Position numbers and translations under genes: made by a program
Shown here: in pieces, positions 1 through 8,792 of the stretch
Layout of the letters: each line of letters starts with the position of its first letter
Numbering within the stretch: position 1 is the stretch's first letter
NCBI RefSeq assembly: GCF_000969905.1
Contig: NZ_CP009520.1
Coordinates: forward strand, 3,968,001-4,032,000
DNA length: 64,000 nucleotides
Origin: Methanosarcina vacuolata Z-761
GTDB lineage: Archaea > Halobacteriota > Methanosarcinia > Methanosarcinales > Methanosarcinaceae
Reading direction: 5' to 3'
The notes under the pieces: generated by a model
Told to the model about the DNA's origin: nothing
Databases searched by the model: none
What the model saw: the letters and a program-made list of their open reading frames with translations, nothing else

Positions 1-36
1 CTCTTTATTAAGATTCAATTCTCAAACTTGCGCTGT

Positions 37-474
37 TTAATTGCTCTCCTGAGGTGCAATTTTTTCAGAATCTCTGCGTAAAGCTTTAAGTGCATATTTT
101 TCCAGATCTATTTCCGGTCTCGTACGAAAGCCAAATCTTCTTAGTATAGATACAGGAGGGCACCAGCCCTGCACAGCGTACATGAGCAGGAAGGTTGAAG
201 CCATTGTAGGCAAAATAAGCCATATTTTGCTTCTTTTTAAGCCAAGTATTATTCCAATTAAAGAAACTGTAGATGCGCGAATTTCCATAATGCGTCCTAT
301 ATCCCACTCCTTATCAAGTTCTTCAATCCTTTTGCCTATTTCATAGTCGGTTTTGCTTGCATAAAACCTGACCATTGCAGCTATCTCTGTATCTATTGCC
401 TGGTTAATCTCAGGAGGTGTATTCGCCCGTACCCTATCTCCTCTTATGAGTTCGCTGTAATTGCTCACTTCCAT
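37..474 (-). CDS. DUF2892-type (YgaP-like) small membrane protein
   Basis: This 145-residue protein has a soluble N-terminal part of about 65 residues and then two short hydrophobic segments (roughly 68-80 and 84-104). The segment pair ends in a GWCP...ILRRFG motif, which is the signature of the DUF2892/YgaP transmembrane domain. The family sits in the cytoplasmic membrane and its role is poorly defined; it is sometimes fused to rhodanese domains, but no rhodanese is visible here. The ATG is preceded by a strong purine-rich SD (GAGGGGG). The N-terminal part is not recognised. It is separated from the next gene by about 270 bases and looks monocistronic. Confidence 0.7.
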   Translation of the reverse strand: MEVSNYSELIRGDRVRANTPPEINQAIDTEIAAMVRFYASKTDYEIGKRIEELDKEWDIGRIMEIRASTVSLIGIILGLKRSKIWLILPTMASTFLLMYAVQGWCPPVSILRRFGFRTRPEIDLEKYALKALRRDSEKIAPQESN

Positions 475-741
475 AAAATTCCCCCTCTTAACAATCTTTT
501 TTCAAATAATCAGACCTGAGTTGCTTTATCAGACCTGAGTATTCTTTCCTAAAAGGGGTAGAGGTACACGAATATAAAGTTAATCAGAAAAACTTAGTTT
601 TAAGACTTGATTTTGTAAACGAAAAAGAAGTGAACACACTTTTTCCCCGTTTTTGTTTGTTTTCTAAGCTGTTGCAAGAAAAAATGAATTTTTACATATT
701 AAGAAAGGGTTCTTTTTGGGAATCCTTACTTATCTCCTATT

Positions 742-1602
742 TCATAACTCGATTAGTCCATTGGGGTAATAAATTACCTCTGTTCCTTTAAAATATATGC
801 CTCCAGGATGTCTGTATCCATTTGACCCACTCCAGTCAAAATTCAGCCAGTACTGAAGTTTCCCATCTTTAAGTTCTCTTCCTGAGTACCAGATATTTTC
901 AGCATAGTAATATCTGCCCTGTAAATACCTGAGGATTTCAGACGCAGTTTCCTTGTCGTCTCCGATGTAAAGTTCAGGATAGGCGTGTCCGTAGCTCTCG
1001 TTTGTTGCAGTAACGACTCTTGTATTGAACCCCATATTTTTTAAAAGGGCAGACATGACTATGGAATAGTCGTCACAGTCTCCTTTATAACCTTCTTTTA
1101 TAGTCTGAGAGGCATCAAAGAAAAACTCGCCGTTTTTTTCATAACGATACTCCCAATGCTTGTTCACGTAATCAAAAACATCACAGGCGTCTTTAATATT
1201 GTATCCTGAGGTCTTTCCAGTTATATTGAAAACTTCGGATGCGATTTTCTCATTTTCTGACCCAATACCTCTCTGGAGATTCACGGACAATAGTCTGTAT
1301 TCCCTGGGATATACGACGTTTGTTTTTTCTTCATGATAAGTAGGAACCTCTGGTATTTCAGAAGACGTCGAATCGACCAGGTATACAGTGCTCTCATTCT
1401 TTTCGGTCTTATTCTGGTCTTCCAATCCTGTCTCATCATACAAAGGGTTATTCGTTCCGTTAGGTGTTAAATTCTGTAAATCCTTTGCCAGATCTTCGGA
1501 GTTTAGACCTGCAACAGGAATATTATCGGTAGCGTCAGGATATATACATCCGGAAGCAAATGCAAAAAGAAGAAGTAGACTTAAAAATTTAAAATAGTTC
1601 AT
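742..1602 (-). CDS. Lipoprotein with transglutaminase-like cysteine protease domain
   Basis: The product starts with a short basic end and a hydrophobic stretch closing in FASGC, a lipobox, so it is probably a lipid-anchored surface protein. A Ser/Thr/Asn-rich linker follows. The C-terminal half has transglutaminase-like features in order: Cys in GDCDDYS, His in GHAYPEL and Asp in FDWS, a plausible Cys-His-Asp triad. In archaea such domains are usually taken as proteases or amidases acting at the cell surface; the substrate is unknown. I chose the ATG at 1602 rather than the in-frame GTG at 1611 because GTGATC just upstream is a good SD and the signal peptide is then canonical. A second, unrelated-looking transglutaminase-like protein lies at 58.1-59.2 kb. 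Confidence 0.75.
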   Translation of the reverse strand: MNYFKFLSLLLLFAFASGCIYPDATDNIPVAGLNSEDLAKDLQNLTPNGTNNPLYDETGLEDQNKTEKNESTVYLVDSTSSEIPEVPTYHEEKTNVVYPREYRLLSVNLQRGIGSENEKIASEVFNITGKTSGYNIKDACDVFDYVNKHWEYRYEKNGEFFFDASQTIKEGYKGDCDDYSIVMSALLKNMGFNTRVVTATNESYGHAYPELYIGDDKETASEILRYLQGRYYYAENIWYSGRELKDGKLQYWLNFDWSGSNGYRHPGGIYFKGTEVIYYPNGLIEL

Positions 1603-1842
1603 CCTGATCACTCTGTCGACTTCCTGGATACATATAATTGAAATAAAATACAGTGCAAAGAAGGTATTAATTTATAATGCAGATTTTGTAGCTATAAACC
1701 TGCAAAGTATAAATTTGTAACCTTAATTCCCAAATTTTAAGCGCATACTTTTTGTATCCCTATTTTGCTCATTTAATTCGTGTGCAGATGCATACTAACT
1801 TACTCATTTCCAAACAACAATTCAAAAACTATCTATACTATT

Positions 1843-1865
1843 ATGCGCTTATTATATAAGCGCAT
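1843..1865. promoter_or_regulatory. Palindrome over the transposase start, copy of the IS end sequence
   Basis: ATGCGCTTA and TAAGCGCAT are perfect 9-bp arms spaced by five bases. They repeat the sequence found at both IS ends (TATGCGCTTAAAA). The right arm contains the proposed ATG at 1864. A transposase that binds its ends could bind here and repress its own expression; this is inference. Confidence 0.45.
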
Positions 1866-3715
1866 GAAGTCTATCCTCCGCATCAAGAAAATAAATGGAA
1901 TTGAGTACTGGTACGAAGATATTCCTTATTACGATAAGGAAAAGAAACAAATTCGCCATAAATCCAAATATGTTGGCAGAAACATAAACGGTAAACCTGT
2001 TAGAGTTCGTGACGCATTAAACTCTTCCGATGAAATCGTGCAAGATGAGACTTCTTTCGTTTCCAGCAAACCTGTAAATGCTTATAACTATGGTGAGTTC
2101 CTTCCATTACAGAAAATAGTAGAAGAACTCAAAATTGAAGAGTATCTTGGTGATCTGTTCAATGAAAAAGACAGGAACATGATACTTTCAATGGCACTTA
2201 ATCGTGTAATTCGTCCTACAGCTATGTATAACCTTAAAACCTGGTATGAGAATTCTGTTCTTTCTCTCCAGTGGCCTGAGTTACCCTTGAAAAGTCAAAA
2301 CATCAGTAATCTACTTGCAAAAGTAGGTAATAGCGACATTCCATCCATGTTTATGGGTAAAATGTTTAGAAATCTTGGGACAAAACGCACATTAATGTAC
2401 GATCTTACCAGTTTATCGAGCTACTCACAACTAATTAATCTTCTTGAATACGGATACAATAGAGACAATTGCGATCTTCCTCAAATAAATCTCTCCATGA
2501 TTGTGGATAAGGAAAAAGGAATTCCGGTGATGTATGACATCTATCCTGGAAGTATTGTAGACGTTACAACTCTTAAAAATACTCTAAAAAAGATAGAAGC
2601 TCATGGAATGGAAAACTATACACTGGTAATGGATAGAGGCTTTTTCAGCAAGGGAAACATTGAGGAATTAGTAAAGGAAAAGATTCCTTTTATTATGCCA
2701 GCTACAATGGCACTTAAAAGTGTCAAAGAGCTTATGAGTTCAGTACAAAAAGACATCGAAAGTCCGGATATCTTCATAAGTTTCACAAAAAACCAATATT
2801 TGTAAAGCCAGTGACTCTTGAGGAAAAGGAATTCAAGATCAATGGATACTGTTTCTATGATCCAAAGAGAGAAATGGAAGAAAAAAGCACATTTTACTCC
2901 CGTCTTTATGATATGAAGGAAAAACTGGAAGAAACAGCAATACCAGGATGGAGAAATGCGGCAGAGGTGTTCAAAGAGAGAGCAAGGGAAATGGCAAGTT
3001 TCTATTCGTGGAAAAAGATAGATGACCATTTCAAAATCAATATCAAGAAAAATGCAGTATCGCAGAGAATAAACAGAATGGGGAAGTTTTTCCTTTTTTA
3101 TTATGGAGAACGTGATTGGGTAGAATGTCTCACTTACTACAGAGAAAGAGATATTGTTGAGAAAGGATTCAAAGTAATGAAAAATGATATTCAGTCGCTT
3201 CCACTAAACACAAACAAAGATTCAACAACAAAGGGATTCATTTTTGTCTGCTTTATCGGACTAATTATTAGAATGAAGCTACTGAGTATGATGAAGGAAA
3301 CAAAAATTATTGAGGATTATACAGTAGAGAGTTTACTTTTAGCCTACATTCGGCAGCAAGCACATCCCAACATTGAAATATCTTTAATTGTTATTTTTTG
3401 TAGGTTCAGTTAATAACCAGTATCATACGGACTATGTATATAGCAGGGTTTGTCTTTTATCTCAATTACTATAAATATATATTAATTATATCATGGTTAA
3501 CATTTAGTAATTTTTGATTTAAATGGAAATTCAAAAGTTCTGAAAAAAACGATATCAATAGAAAAATTGAATGGATTTTTATGTCGACCTGCCGAAAGCA
3601 GGTTTTAGAGCTTGAGAAGATCAGAAAAGTAGAACTGCAAAATGGAGAGGTAATAGTTACAGAACTCACAAGAAAGCAAAAAGAAATTATGGAAAAATTG
3701 AATTTATGCGCTTAA
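1864..3715 (+). pseudogene. IS1634-like DDE transposase, frameshifted and interrupted
   Basis: Three pieces join into one transposase of about 585 residues. Piece 1 (1864 to about 2780) holds the N-terminal region and two catalytic motifs: D in LMYDLTS and D in LVMDRGFF. Piece 2 runs in another frame to 3342 and contains the catalytic E region (RDIVEKGFKVMK). Piece 3 (3608-3715) gives the C-terminal tail ELEKIRKVELQNGE...NLCA and the stop. The first break fits a one-base deletion between about 2776 and 2792, just before an A6 run. The second is the MITE at 3343-3602; deleting it with one TTTTAG copy restores SLLLELEKIRK. With two independent lesions the enzyme should be inactive. The start at 1864 matches the family's usual beginning; an in-frame ATG exists upstream. 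Confidence 0.75.
3343..3602. mobile_element. 260-bp MITE inserted in the transposase, 6-bp target duplication
   Basis: The element starts CCTACATTCGGCAG and ends with a sequence whose complement is CCTGCTTTCGGCAG, so 12 of 14 terminal bases match. It is flanked on both sides by TTTTAG (3337-3342 and 3603-3608). Excising the element and one TTTTAG restores the transposase frame, which proves insertion into a once intact gene. No reading frame of note lies inside, so it would need a transposase supplied in trans. Confidence 0.8.
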
Positions 3716-3883
3716 AAAAGCGGAAGTCAGGTTATAAATACACTACATAGGTGCTTTTGCCTGCTGCATAAGAGTCCAATAAACCCGCGTTTAATTAAAA
3801 ACTGAGATAGGAAAAATCATGAGATCTGAAAATTTACTGCAGAAAGTGGGATGATGAATTAAGGTTAGGAAAAAATTAATATT

Positions 3884-6685
3884 TTAATCATCGAGTTGAA
3901 CTGCTCTATATGTTTGTTCAGCACCTCCATATTTTACTATCAAATGTTTGAATAAAGGTCTAGCCTTTTCATTTTTTTCGATATATTTTTTAATATTTAG
4001 GATATTTACTTTTTGTTCAGAAGATAGGTCATCGCGCAGTTTGCCAATATTATTGTAAGCAAAACGTAATAAATGATTACCAAGAATTGGATTGTTTTCA
4101 AATATTGCTTCAAATTCAGGCTGAGTTATCTGAAGGAAATTATCTATTAGTTCTATTTCAATTTCTCTCTTATCTCTATATTTACTTAACAGTTCAACTA
4201 ATTGTAATTTTTCCACCAATGAATATATTTTAAATTCACTATTAGTTCTCAAGTTATGAATTATACTAATATTATTTGAATACAATTCCAAAAATTTCAT
4301 TTGAATTTCTTCTTCTTCATCAACTAGAAGCAACATTGATTTGTCTATGATTTTTGGAGGCAACAAACTAAAGCATTTATCAAGTGAATTTACAAATATT
4401 GCTCTGTGTTTTGGATCTTCTGATGAAATTACAGCCTCCACACAAGAATAAAATAACGGAGATTCTCCAAACACTTCGACTCTTCTTATCATGTGTTCAA
4501 GGGCTATGGCCTTTTCGTCAATGTCTTCACTTTCTGCTGAGATAAGTAGTAACTTATCCAAATCTCTATTTACTGTTCCATAATTCTCAATTATACGTAA
4601 CTGAACAAGATCCAGTTTATTATCTAAGTCATCCAATACATTTGTTAAATTTTCTTTTAATGTTGCCCACCAATGAAGCAATCTTGACTCCTTTTTTATG
4701 GCGTACCAAAAAGCTTCATGGTAAGAAGGGTGAACAAAGTCAAATTTATCTATTTCTGAATTTTTTTCTCTACTTTCCAAAAGTATCATATCAAACTTAT
4801 CTTTGTCAACTGAAAATGAACTAGGAGGAATACTAAATATGTACTTTTTTTTATATAGAAACGCTAAAGTCTCTCTATAGGCGTCTTCAATATTTACTTT
4901 AGATACAGAATCATTTATAAAGAGTATGTTTGAGGTTGATTGGACCTCTACCCACAATAGGAAAATTTGTTCATGGTCAGATAAGCTAGCCATCCATTCT
5001 CCCAATGCCCTTATCATTTCTTTGGATTTCTCTACATGCTGAAGCACTTCTTCTAAAGAAGTAAGTCTTTCTGAAGTTCTTACAAAGAATTCTATGTTGT
5101 GGGGAGCTGGAAGCATTTCAGGTAACTTTTCATCTAGTACCCAAACTACTTTTTCGTCAGTTGACCAAAGAGGTTTGTAAAACTGAGTATACCTATGTAG
5201 TATATCTACAAGAACTTCTGATTTATACGAAGTATGGACTCTCAGATCTTTTTCAAGTTCTTCAATGTCTTGGCAATCTTGTTCAGCCAGAGCTTCTCTA
5301 AAAATATTCAATCTAGTGGTTACAATAATTCTCAAATGCTCATACTGCTTAGATAAAATCAAAAACTCACTTAGTCCTTTGGCAAAATCATTTGTTCTAC
5401 GCTCCATCGTTTCGCCAAAGGGATCATCAAAATGAATGATCACAGGATTTCCCTGTTTAGAAGATATTAAGAATAAAAGAAGCTTTTTAAGGCTTCCTTC
5501 GTTTTCATGAAGCAGTGTTATTAGATTATCGTGTCTTATATGCAGTGTTTCATAATCTTTTTGATAATATTCCCAAAGCAGATGGATTGCAGTAAATGTC
5601 TTACCTAAATGAGGCTCTCCAATTATGAATATTACATGATCTTTTTCTAACTTTGAACATATATCATTATACTCTGTAGGTTTTACATAGAGAGATGTTA
5701 AATTTTTATAACGACTTTGAGGGTTTTCTAATTCCTTTGCAAAACCAATCTTTCTTAAAAATCCTTCTATCGATGGTTCCGAATCTGAAGCGTTGCTTCT
5801 TTTTTCTTCAAGTTCTACATATTTCAATAATTTATCAAAAAAAGTATCAAATTTTCCATCGTTTCCATCTATTGTTTTGCCTTTACCGCGAACTATTAGT
5901 ATCTGGCAAATTCTGCTTTCGGCTTCTGGTTTTGAAGGTTTTACAAAATATATTTCTTTTCCTTCATCTTCAAAAAGCAAATCGATGTCTCGGTCTTGTC
6001 CACTATACCCTACAATAATTAGGTTTTGGTTAATTAATTGAGATAGATTTGGCTTTATTTCCTTTTCAAAATCAAAGATTTCCTCTTGTCTAAAAGCATA
6101 ACTTTTTGGTGATTCTAGAGTACCATGTAACTTAACTATCTTCAGAGGATTACGGGATGAACTAAGTTGATCCACTATTTCTTCATGTCTGTCTCTCCCG
6201 TTTACAACTATGATAAAATCACCTGGTTGATATCCTGAATTGTTTAGGGCTTTTTCCATTAAATTATCCAAATTTGTTGAAAGGACTGTCTTAATAAAGC
6301 CTTTTTTTATCAGTTTAACTAGGCTATCATATCCTTCTGAAGGAATTTTGTCTTCCCATAGATGTTTTCTAAGTATTGAATATTGGTTATCGTGATCTAA
6401 TAAGCTCCATATTTCAAAAAAACGGGTACGTTTCTCTTTGTTTATCTCATTTCTTAAGAGCTCTCCGAATCTTTCCTCTTTTTGGGTGGCGTCTTTAATC
6501 TCTTTTTCCCATATATCAAACTCTGACTTAGCATGTTGTTCCAAAACGTCATCAACAATTTGCACCATTCTTGAGCATCCAGAACTTATTGATGCTCCAG
6601 CACCGAGAAATAATATATACGGATCAGTACCGGAAATTTTTCTTGAAACCATGCTGCTAGCTAAAGCTCTTATAGAGTCTGACAT
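3884..6685 (-). CDS. SIR2-domain STAND NTPase, Avs5-like defence candidate
   Basis: About 930 residues with three parts (numbering from the ATG at 6697). Residues 25-290 are a SIR2 fold: LGAGAS at 31-36, TNLD at 141-144, the catalytic-type KLHG with His191, and GYSGQD at 230-235. Residues 335-600 are a STAND-type P-loop NTPase resembling nSTAND3: LYVKP...LEKDHVIF, Walker A GEPHLGKT at 360-367, Walker B IHFDDP, and IIVTTR. The rest is a long helical, HEAT-like C-terminus, the usual sensor position. In bacteria SIR2-STAND proteins (Avs5/DSR type) degrade NAD+ on sensing phage proteins; a similar role here is inference. The second ATG (6685) is favoured because GGTG precedes it by about seven bases. 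The gene is AT-rich and stands alone between IS debris and toxin-antitoxin remnants, which fits horizontal transfer. Confidence 0.8.
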   Translation of the reverse strand: MSDSIRALASSMVSRKISGTDPYILFLGAGASISSGCSRMVQIVDDVLEQHAKSEFDIWEKEIKDATQKEERFGELLRNEINKEKRTRFFEIWSLLDHDNQYSILRKHLWEDKIPSEGYDSLVKLIKKGFIKTVLSTNLDNLMEKALNNSGYQPGDFIIVVNGRDRHEEIVDQLSSSRNPLKIVKLHGTLESPKSYAFRQEEIFDFEKEIKPNLSQLINQNLIIVGYSGQDRDIDLLFEDEGKEIYFVKPSKPEAESRICQILIVRGKGKTIDGNDGKFDTFFDKLLKYVELEEKRSNASDSEPSIEGFLRKIGFAKELENPQSRYKNLTSLYVKPTEYNDICSKLEKDHVIFIIGEPHLGKTFTAIHLLWEYYQKDYETLHIRHDNLITLLHENEGSLKKLLLFLISSKQGNPVIIHFDDPFGETMERRTNDFAKGLSEFLILSKQYEHLRIIVTTRLNIFREALAEQDCQDIEELEKDLRVHTSYKSEVLVDILHRYTQFYKPLWSTDEKVVWVLDEKLPEMLPAPHNIEFFVRTSERLTSLEEVLQHVEKSKEMIRALGEWMASLSDHEQIFLLWVEVQSTSNILFINDSVSKVNIEDAYRETLAFLYKKKYIFSIPPSSFSVDKDKFDMILLESREKNSEIDKFDFVHPSYHEAFWYAIKKESRLLHWWATLKENLTNVLDDLDNKLDLVQLRIIENYGTVNRDLDKLLLISAESEDIDEKAIALEHMIRRVEVFGESPLFYSCVEAVISSEDPKHRAIFVNSLDKCFSLLPPKIIDKSMLLLVDEEEEIQMKFLELYSNNISIIHNLRTNSEFKIYSLVEKLQLVELLSKYRDKREIEIELIDNFLQITQPEFEAIFENNPILGNHLLRFAYNNIGKLRDDLSSEQKVNILNIKKYIEKNEKARPLFKHLIVKYGGAEQTYRAVQLDD

Positions 6686-6864
6686 ATAGAGCACCATTAT
6701 TTTGTTTACAAATTAATATCAAATGAGAAATACTACTTCTAAAACGTTACGATTTTTCACTGTTTCTTAATATAAACTTCAAAATAGCCACCTAATCGAA
6801 GAATTTGGTAAGTTATATTCGAAATATAATAAAAAAGTGATTTAAAAACAGGTTGCTTTTAAAT

Positions 6865-7127
6865 TTAGAAGTCTCGATACACTCTCTTTCTCGAATCGAC
6901 GCTGACTATAATTATGATAATCTCTTATAGTCAATCCGATAGAGAATCCTGAAATCCCCAACTCTTATTCTAAAAAGCTTTTCGCTGATGCCGTAGATTC
7001 TTTTAGCATCATGAGGAATAGGGTCTTCAGCAAGTTTTTCAATGGCTTTGATGATTCTCTGGCTGTTTTTGGAATCGAGTTTTTTGATGAAATTCTTTGC
7101 AGGCGTGTCCAGAAAAATTTCAAACAT
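6865..7127 (-). pseudogene. RelE/ParE-type toxin, C-terminus frameshifted
   Basis: The first 67 residues are a clear RelE-type toxin (FLDTPAKNFIKKLD..., LFRIRVGDFRILYRIDY). The frame then hits a stop after IDYKRLS at 6912. In the neighbouring frame the missing end is still readable: IIIIVSVDSRKRVYRDF, with a stop at 6865-6867. Restoring one A in the TATAAGAG stretch would rejoin the frames as DYKEIIIIVSVD. The loss removes the last beta strand and basic tail, which usually carry catalytic residues, so the toxin is probably dead or weak. It follows its antitoxin with a one-base gap. Confidence 0.75.
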
Positions 7128-7128
7128 A

Positions 7129-7332
7129 TTAGATTCCCAGTTCTTTCTTGAACTCCGAAAGGGAAATCAGTTTTTCTTTTTTCTGGTGCTCATAGCTTTT
7201 ATCTACGAGCTTTCTTTCCTTATCAGTGAGTATACAGTCTACGTCCACCATATGTTCTCTTATGTCTGTCAGTTGTTTTTTGATAGAATCGAGTTCCTTT
7301 ATTACTTTCTCCTCAAAATCAGCCTCAGCCAT
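7129..7332 (-). CDS. Antitoxin partner of the broken RelE toxin
   Basis: This 67-residue acidic and helical protein (DFEEKVIKELDSIKKQL... ending EFKKELGI) lies one base upstream of the relE pseudogene in the same direction, the standard antitoxin-toxin order. The family looks like the short RelB-like antitoxins common in Methanosarcina, but I recognise no DNA-binding motif with certainty. With its toxin truncated it may persist as a relic or protect against related toxins elsewhere. Confidence 0.65.
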   Translation of the reverse strand: MAEADFEEKVIKELDSIKKQLTDIREHMVDVDCILTDKERKLVDKSYEHQKKEKLISLSEFKKELGI

Positions 7333-7787
7333 AATAAATGGTTAATATGAATCTCATTTATAAGTATGCTTTCTTGGTATACCTGTTTTTCTTTCAAGGT
7401 TTATCTTAATGGTAGAAAATCATACTTCCTAAACTAAACGAACATGAAATTCTTTGAATAACAGGCACAAAGAAATGAAAGTACTTTTATGAAAGTACTT
7501 TTTACCTCAACCTTTTTTGACTGTAGATCCCATCATTATCTTAGGCAGTAAGGTTGTACTTATTTTGGTTCTTCGAAGCCGTAGCTAAACTAACCAGTGA
7601 ATTGCCATCGAAGGCTCAAATGTGACTTTGATCACGTATGCTAAATATGATTACATACACCAAACTTTGGATATTTCTTGAAATATAAATTTTATTTCTT
7701 TGGGTTTAATCGGAAGAGATATACACTATTCAAAAGTTACTCTCCAACATTATAAAACAGTGAGTAGATATTGGAGGCATTAATACG
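7333..7787. other. Intergenic region, no gene seen
   Basis: AT-rich spacer between the divergent antitoxin and lamin-tail genes. It holds a short direct repeat (ATGAAAGTACTTTT twice around 7475-7502) and, at 7773-7777, the GGAGG that serves the downstream gene. I see no conserved reading frame or RNA gene. Confidence 0.4.
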
Positions 7788-8213
7788 ATAAAAAACAAAA
7801 CATTTGTTATCTTTTTGGCTATTTGTTTAATTTTGGGTACCGTTCCTTTTGCTTTGGGTGCCACTGAAAAGGTAAGTGGTTCTACAACCTCGGTTTATAT
7901 AAGTGCTTTATATGTTGGAGCTCGTGGTGAACAGCCGAATCAAGAGTATGTTAAAATTACAAATAAAGGAACAACATCAGTAAATCTGAAAGGTTGGAAA
8001 ATTAAGGACAAGGGTGCAAAGCATACCTACACTTTTTCTTCATACAAATTAAAATCTAAAGCTTCGGTAACTCTCAGAAGCGGAAAGGGTAGAAACTCTG
8101 GAAGCACGTTGTATTGGAATAAGTACTCCTATATTTGGAATAATGACGGAGATACGGCGTATTTGTATAATGCTCAAGGAAAATTGGTTTCTTCGAAAAC
8201 TGTAAAGAAATGA
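7788..8213 (+). CDS. Secreted lamin-tail-domain (LTD) protein, possible ATA start
   Basis: The mature part (about 115 residues) is a single lamin-tail domain: VYISALYVGARGE...EYVKITNKG, NLKGWKIKDKG, HTYTF, and the closing WNNDGDTAYLYNAQGKLVSS. LTD proteins are immunoglobulin-like and often exported or attached to the cell surface. A signal peptide precedes it. In frame, the peptide begins ATA-AAA-AAC-AAA-ACA at 7788, ten bases after a perfect GGAGG, where a Met-Lys-Asn-Lys start would be expected; there is no ATG. The alternatives are a TTG at 7815, which would leave no basic N-terminus and a poorly placed SD, or a start codon lost by mutation. The gene ends in a clear terminator hairpin. Confidence 0.65.
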   Translation: MKNKTFVIFLAICLILGTVPFALGATEKVSGSTTSVYISALYVGARGEQPNQEYVKITNKGTTSVNLKGWKIKDKGAKHTYTFSSYKLKSKASVTLRSGKGRNSGSTLYWNKYSYIWNNDGDTAYLYNAQGKLVSSKTVKK

Positions 8214-8236
8214 GGATTGCCTCATTTCTTCTTTTT
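8205..8236 (+). terminator. Hairpin terminator of the LTD gene
   Basis: AAGAAATGAGG (8205-8215) pairs perfectly with CCTCATTTCTT (8220-8230) around a four-base loop and is followed by CTTTTTT. The stop codon lies inside the left arm. Confidence 0.7.
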
Positions 8237-8310
8237 TATTATATGAGCTAATCCCAGAACTTAAAAATACTTCACTGAAATTCCGGTAAAGATTGGAAGG
8301 CAAGAGCCTG

Positions 8311-8480
8311 AATTATACGTTTCTGATCGAGCAGGACGAAGACGGGATATATTGCAAAAAGTTCCTGACATACCGGGTTGCTATACTCAGGGAAAAACAG
8401 TTGAAAGGGCTATGGAGCATATAAGAGAAACGATACAGGTCTGTCCTTCGCTGAAAAACAGTTCAGACATAATATTGTAA
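8311..8480 (+). pseudogene. HicB-like antitoxin remnant, frameshifted
   Basis: Two frames together spell a HicB protein. The first reads NYTFLIEQDEDGIY (about 8311-8352). The second, from about 8361, reads VPDIPGCYTQGKTVERAM and continues EHIRETIQVCP, with a stop at 8478-8480. The junction (ATATATTGCAAAAAG) looks like small indels in an original IYVAKVPD. I see no start codon and no convincing hicA next to it. Confidence 0.65.
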
Positions 8481-8528
8481 CAAGACCTGTTTTTTATCAG
8501 AACCTAATTTCCTATTCAGTGATTTTAG

Positions 8529-8792
8529 TTAAAATTTTCTGTAAACTGTGCTGAGATATCCAGCTCCGATTACAAAAATAATAAGCTGTGACCGTGTAAT
8601 ATTCAACAGTACTCGATATTCTCCTACTCTCAAAGAATAGATAGGTGAATCAGGAGATGTTTTTAATTTCTTGACATGTGAGTAAGGTTTTTCCTTAATC
8701 TCAGTAATCGCATCAAAAATTCTTTTTCTAGCTTCAGGTGGCAGTTTATTGATATCCTTAATAGCGCGTGAAGTATACTGAACAGTGTACAT
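8529..8792 (-). CDS. RelE/ParE family toxin
   Basis: An 87-residue RelE-superfamily toxin: VQYTSRAIKDINKLP at the start, then YSLRVGEYRVLLNI, and an intact last strand with basic tail (IIFVIGAGYLSTVYRKF). RelE-type proteins cleave mRNA on the ribosome or act as gyrase inhibitors (ParE); the subtype cannot be decided here. The ATG overlaps the antitoxin stop by one base (TAATG), which implies translational coupling. Unlike the copy at 6.9 kb this toxin is full length and probably active. Confidence 0.8.
   Translation of the reverse strand: MYTVQYTSRAIKDINKLPPEARKRIFDAITEIKEKPYSHVKKLKTSPDSPIYSLRVGEYRVLLNITRSQLIIFVIGAGYLSTVYRKF

Larger units (their letters stand above)
1735..3717 (+). mobile_element. 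IS1634/IS4-type insertion sequence, degenerate, carrying a nested MITE
   Basis: The element is bounded by a perfect 13-bp terminal inverted repeat: 1735-1747 (TTTTAAGCGCATA) and its complement at 3705-3717. The right repeat overlaps the transposase stop codon. The interior is one DDE transposase reading broken by a one-base shift near 2780 and by a 260-bp insertion at 3343-3602. Removing the insertion leaves about 1.72 kb, a normal size for the family. The same terminal sequence occurs again as a palindrome over the transposase start (1843-1865). I see no convincing target duplication. Confidence 0.75.

Noticed and set aside
2776-2792. Programmed frameshift in the IS transposase at the A6 run
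   Set aside because: IS1634-type transposases are normally one frame, and the gene is already broken by a MITE, so simple decay is the better reading.
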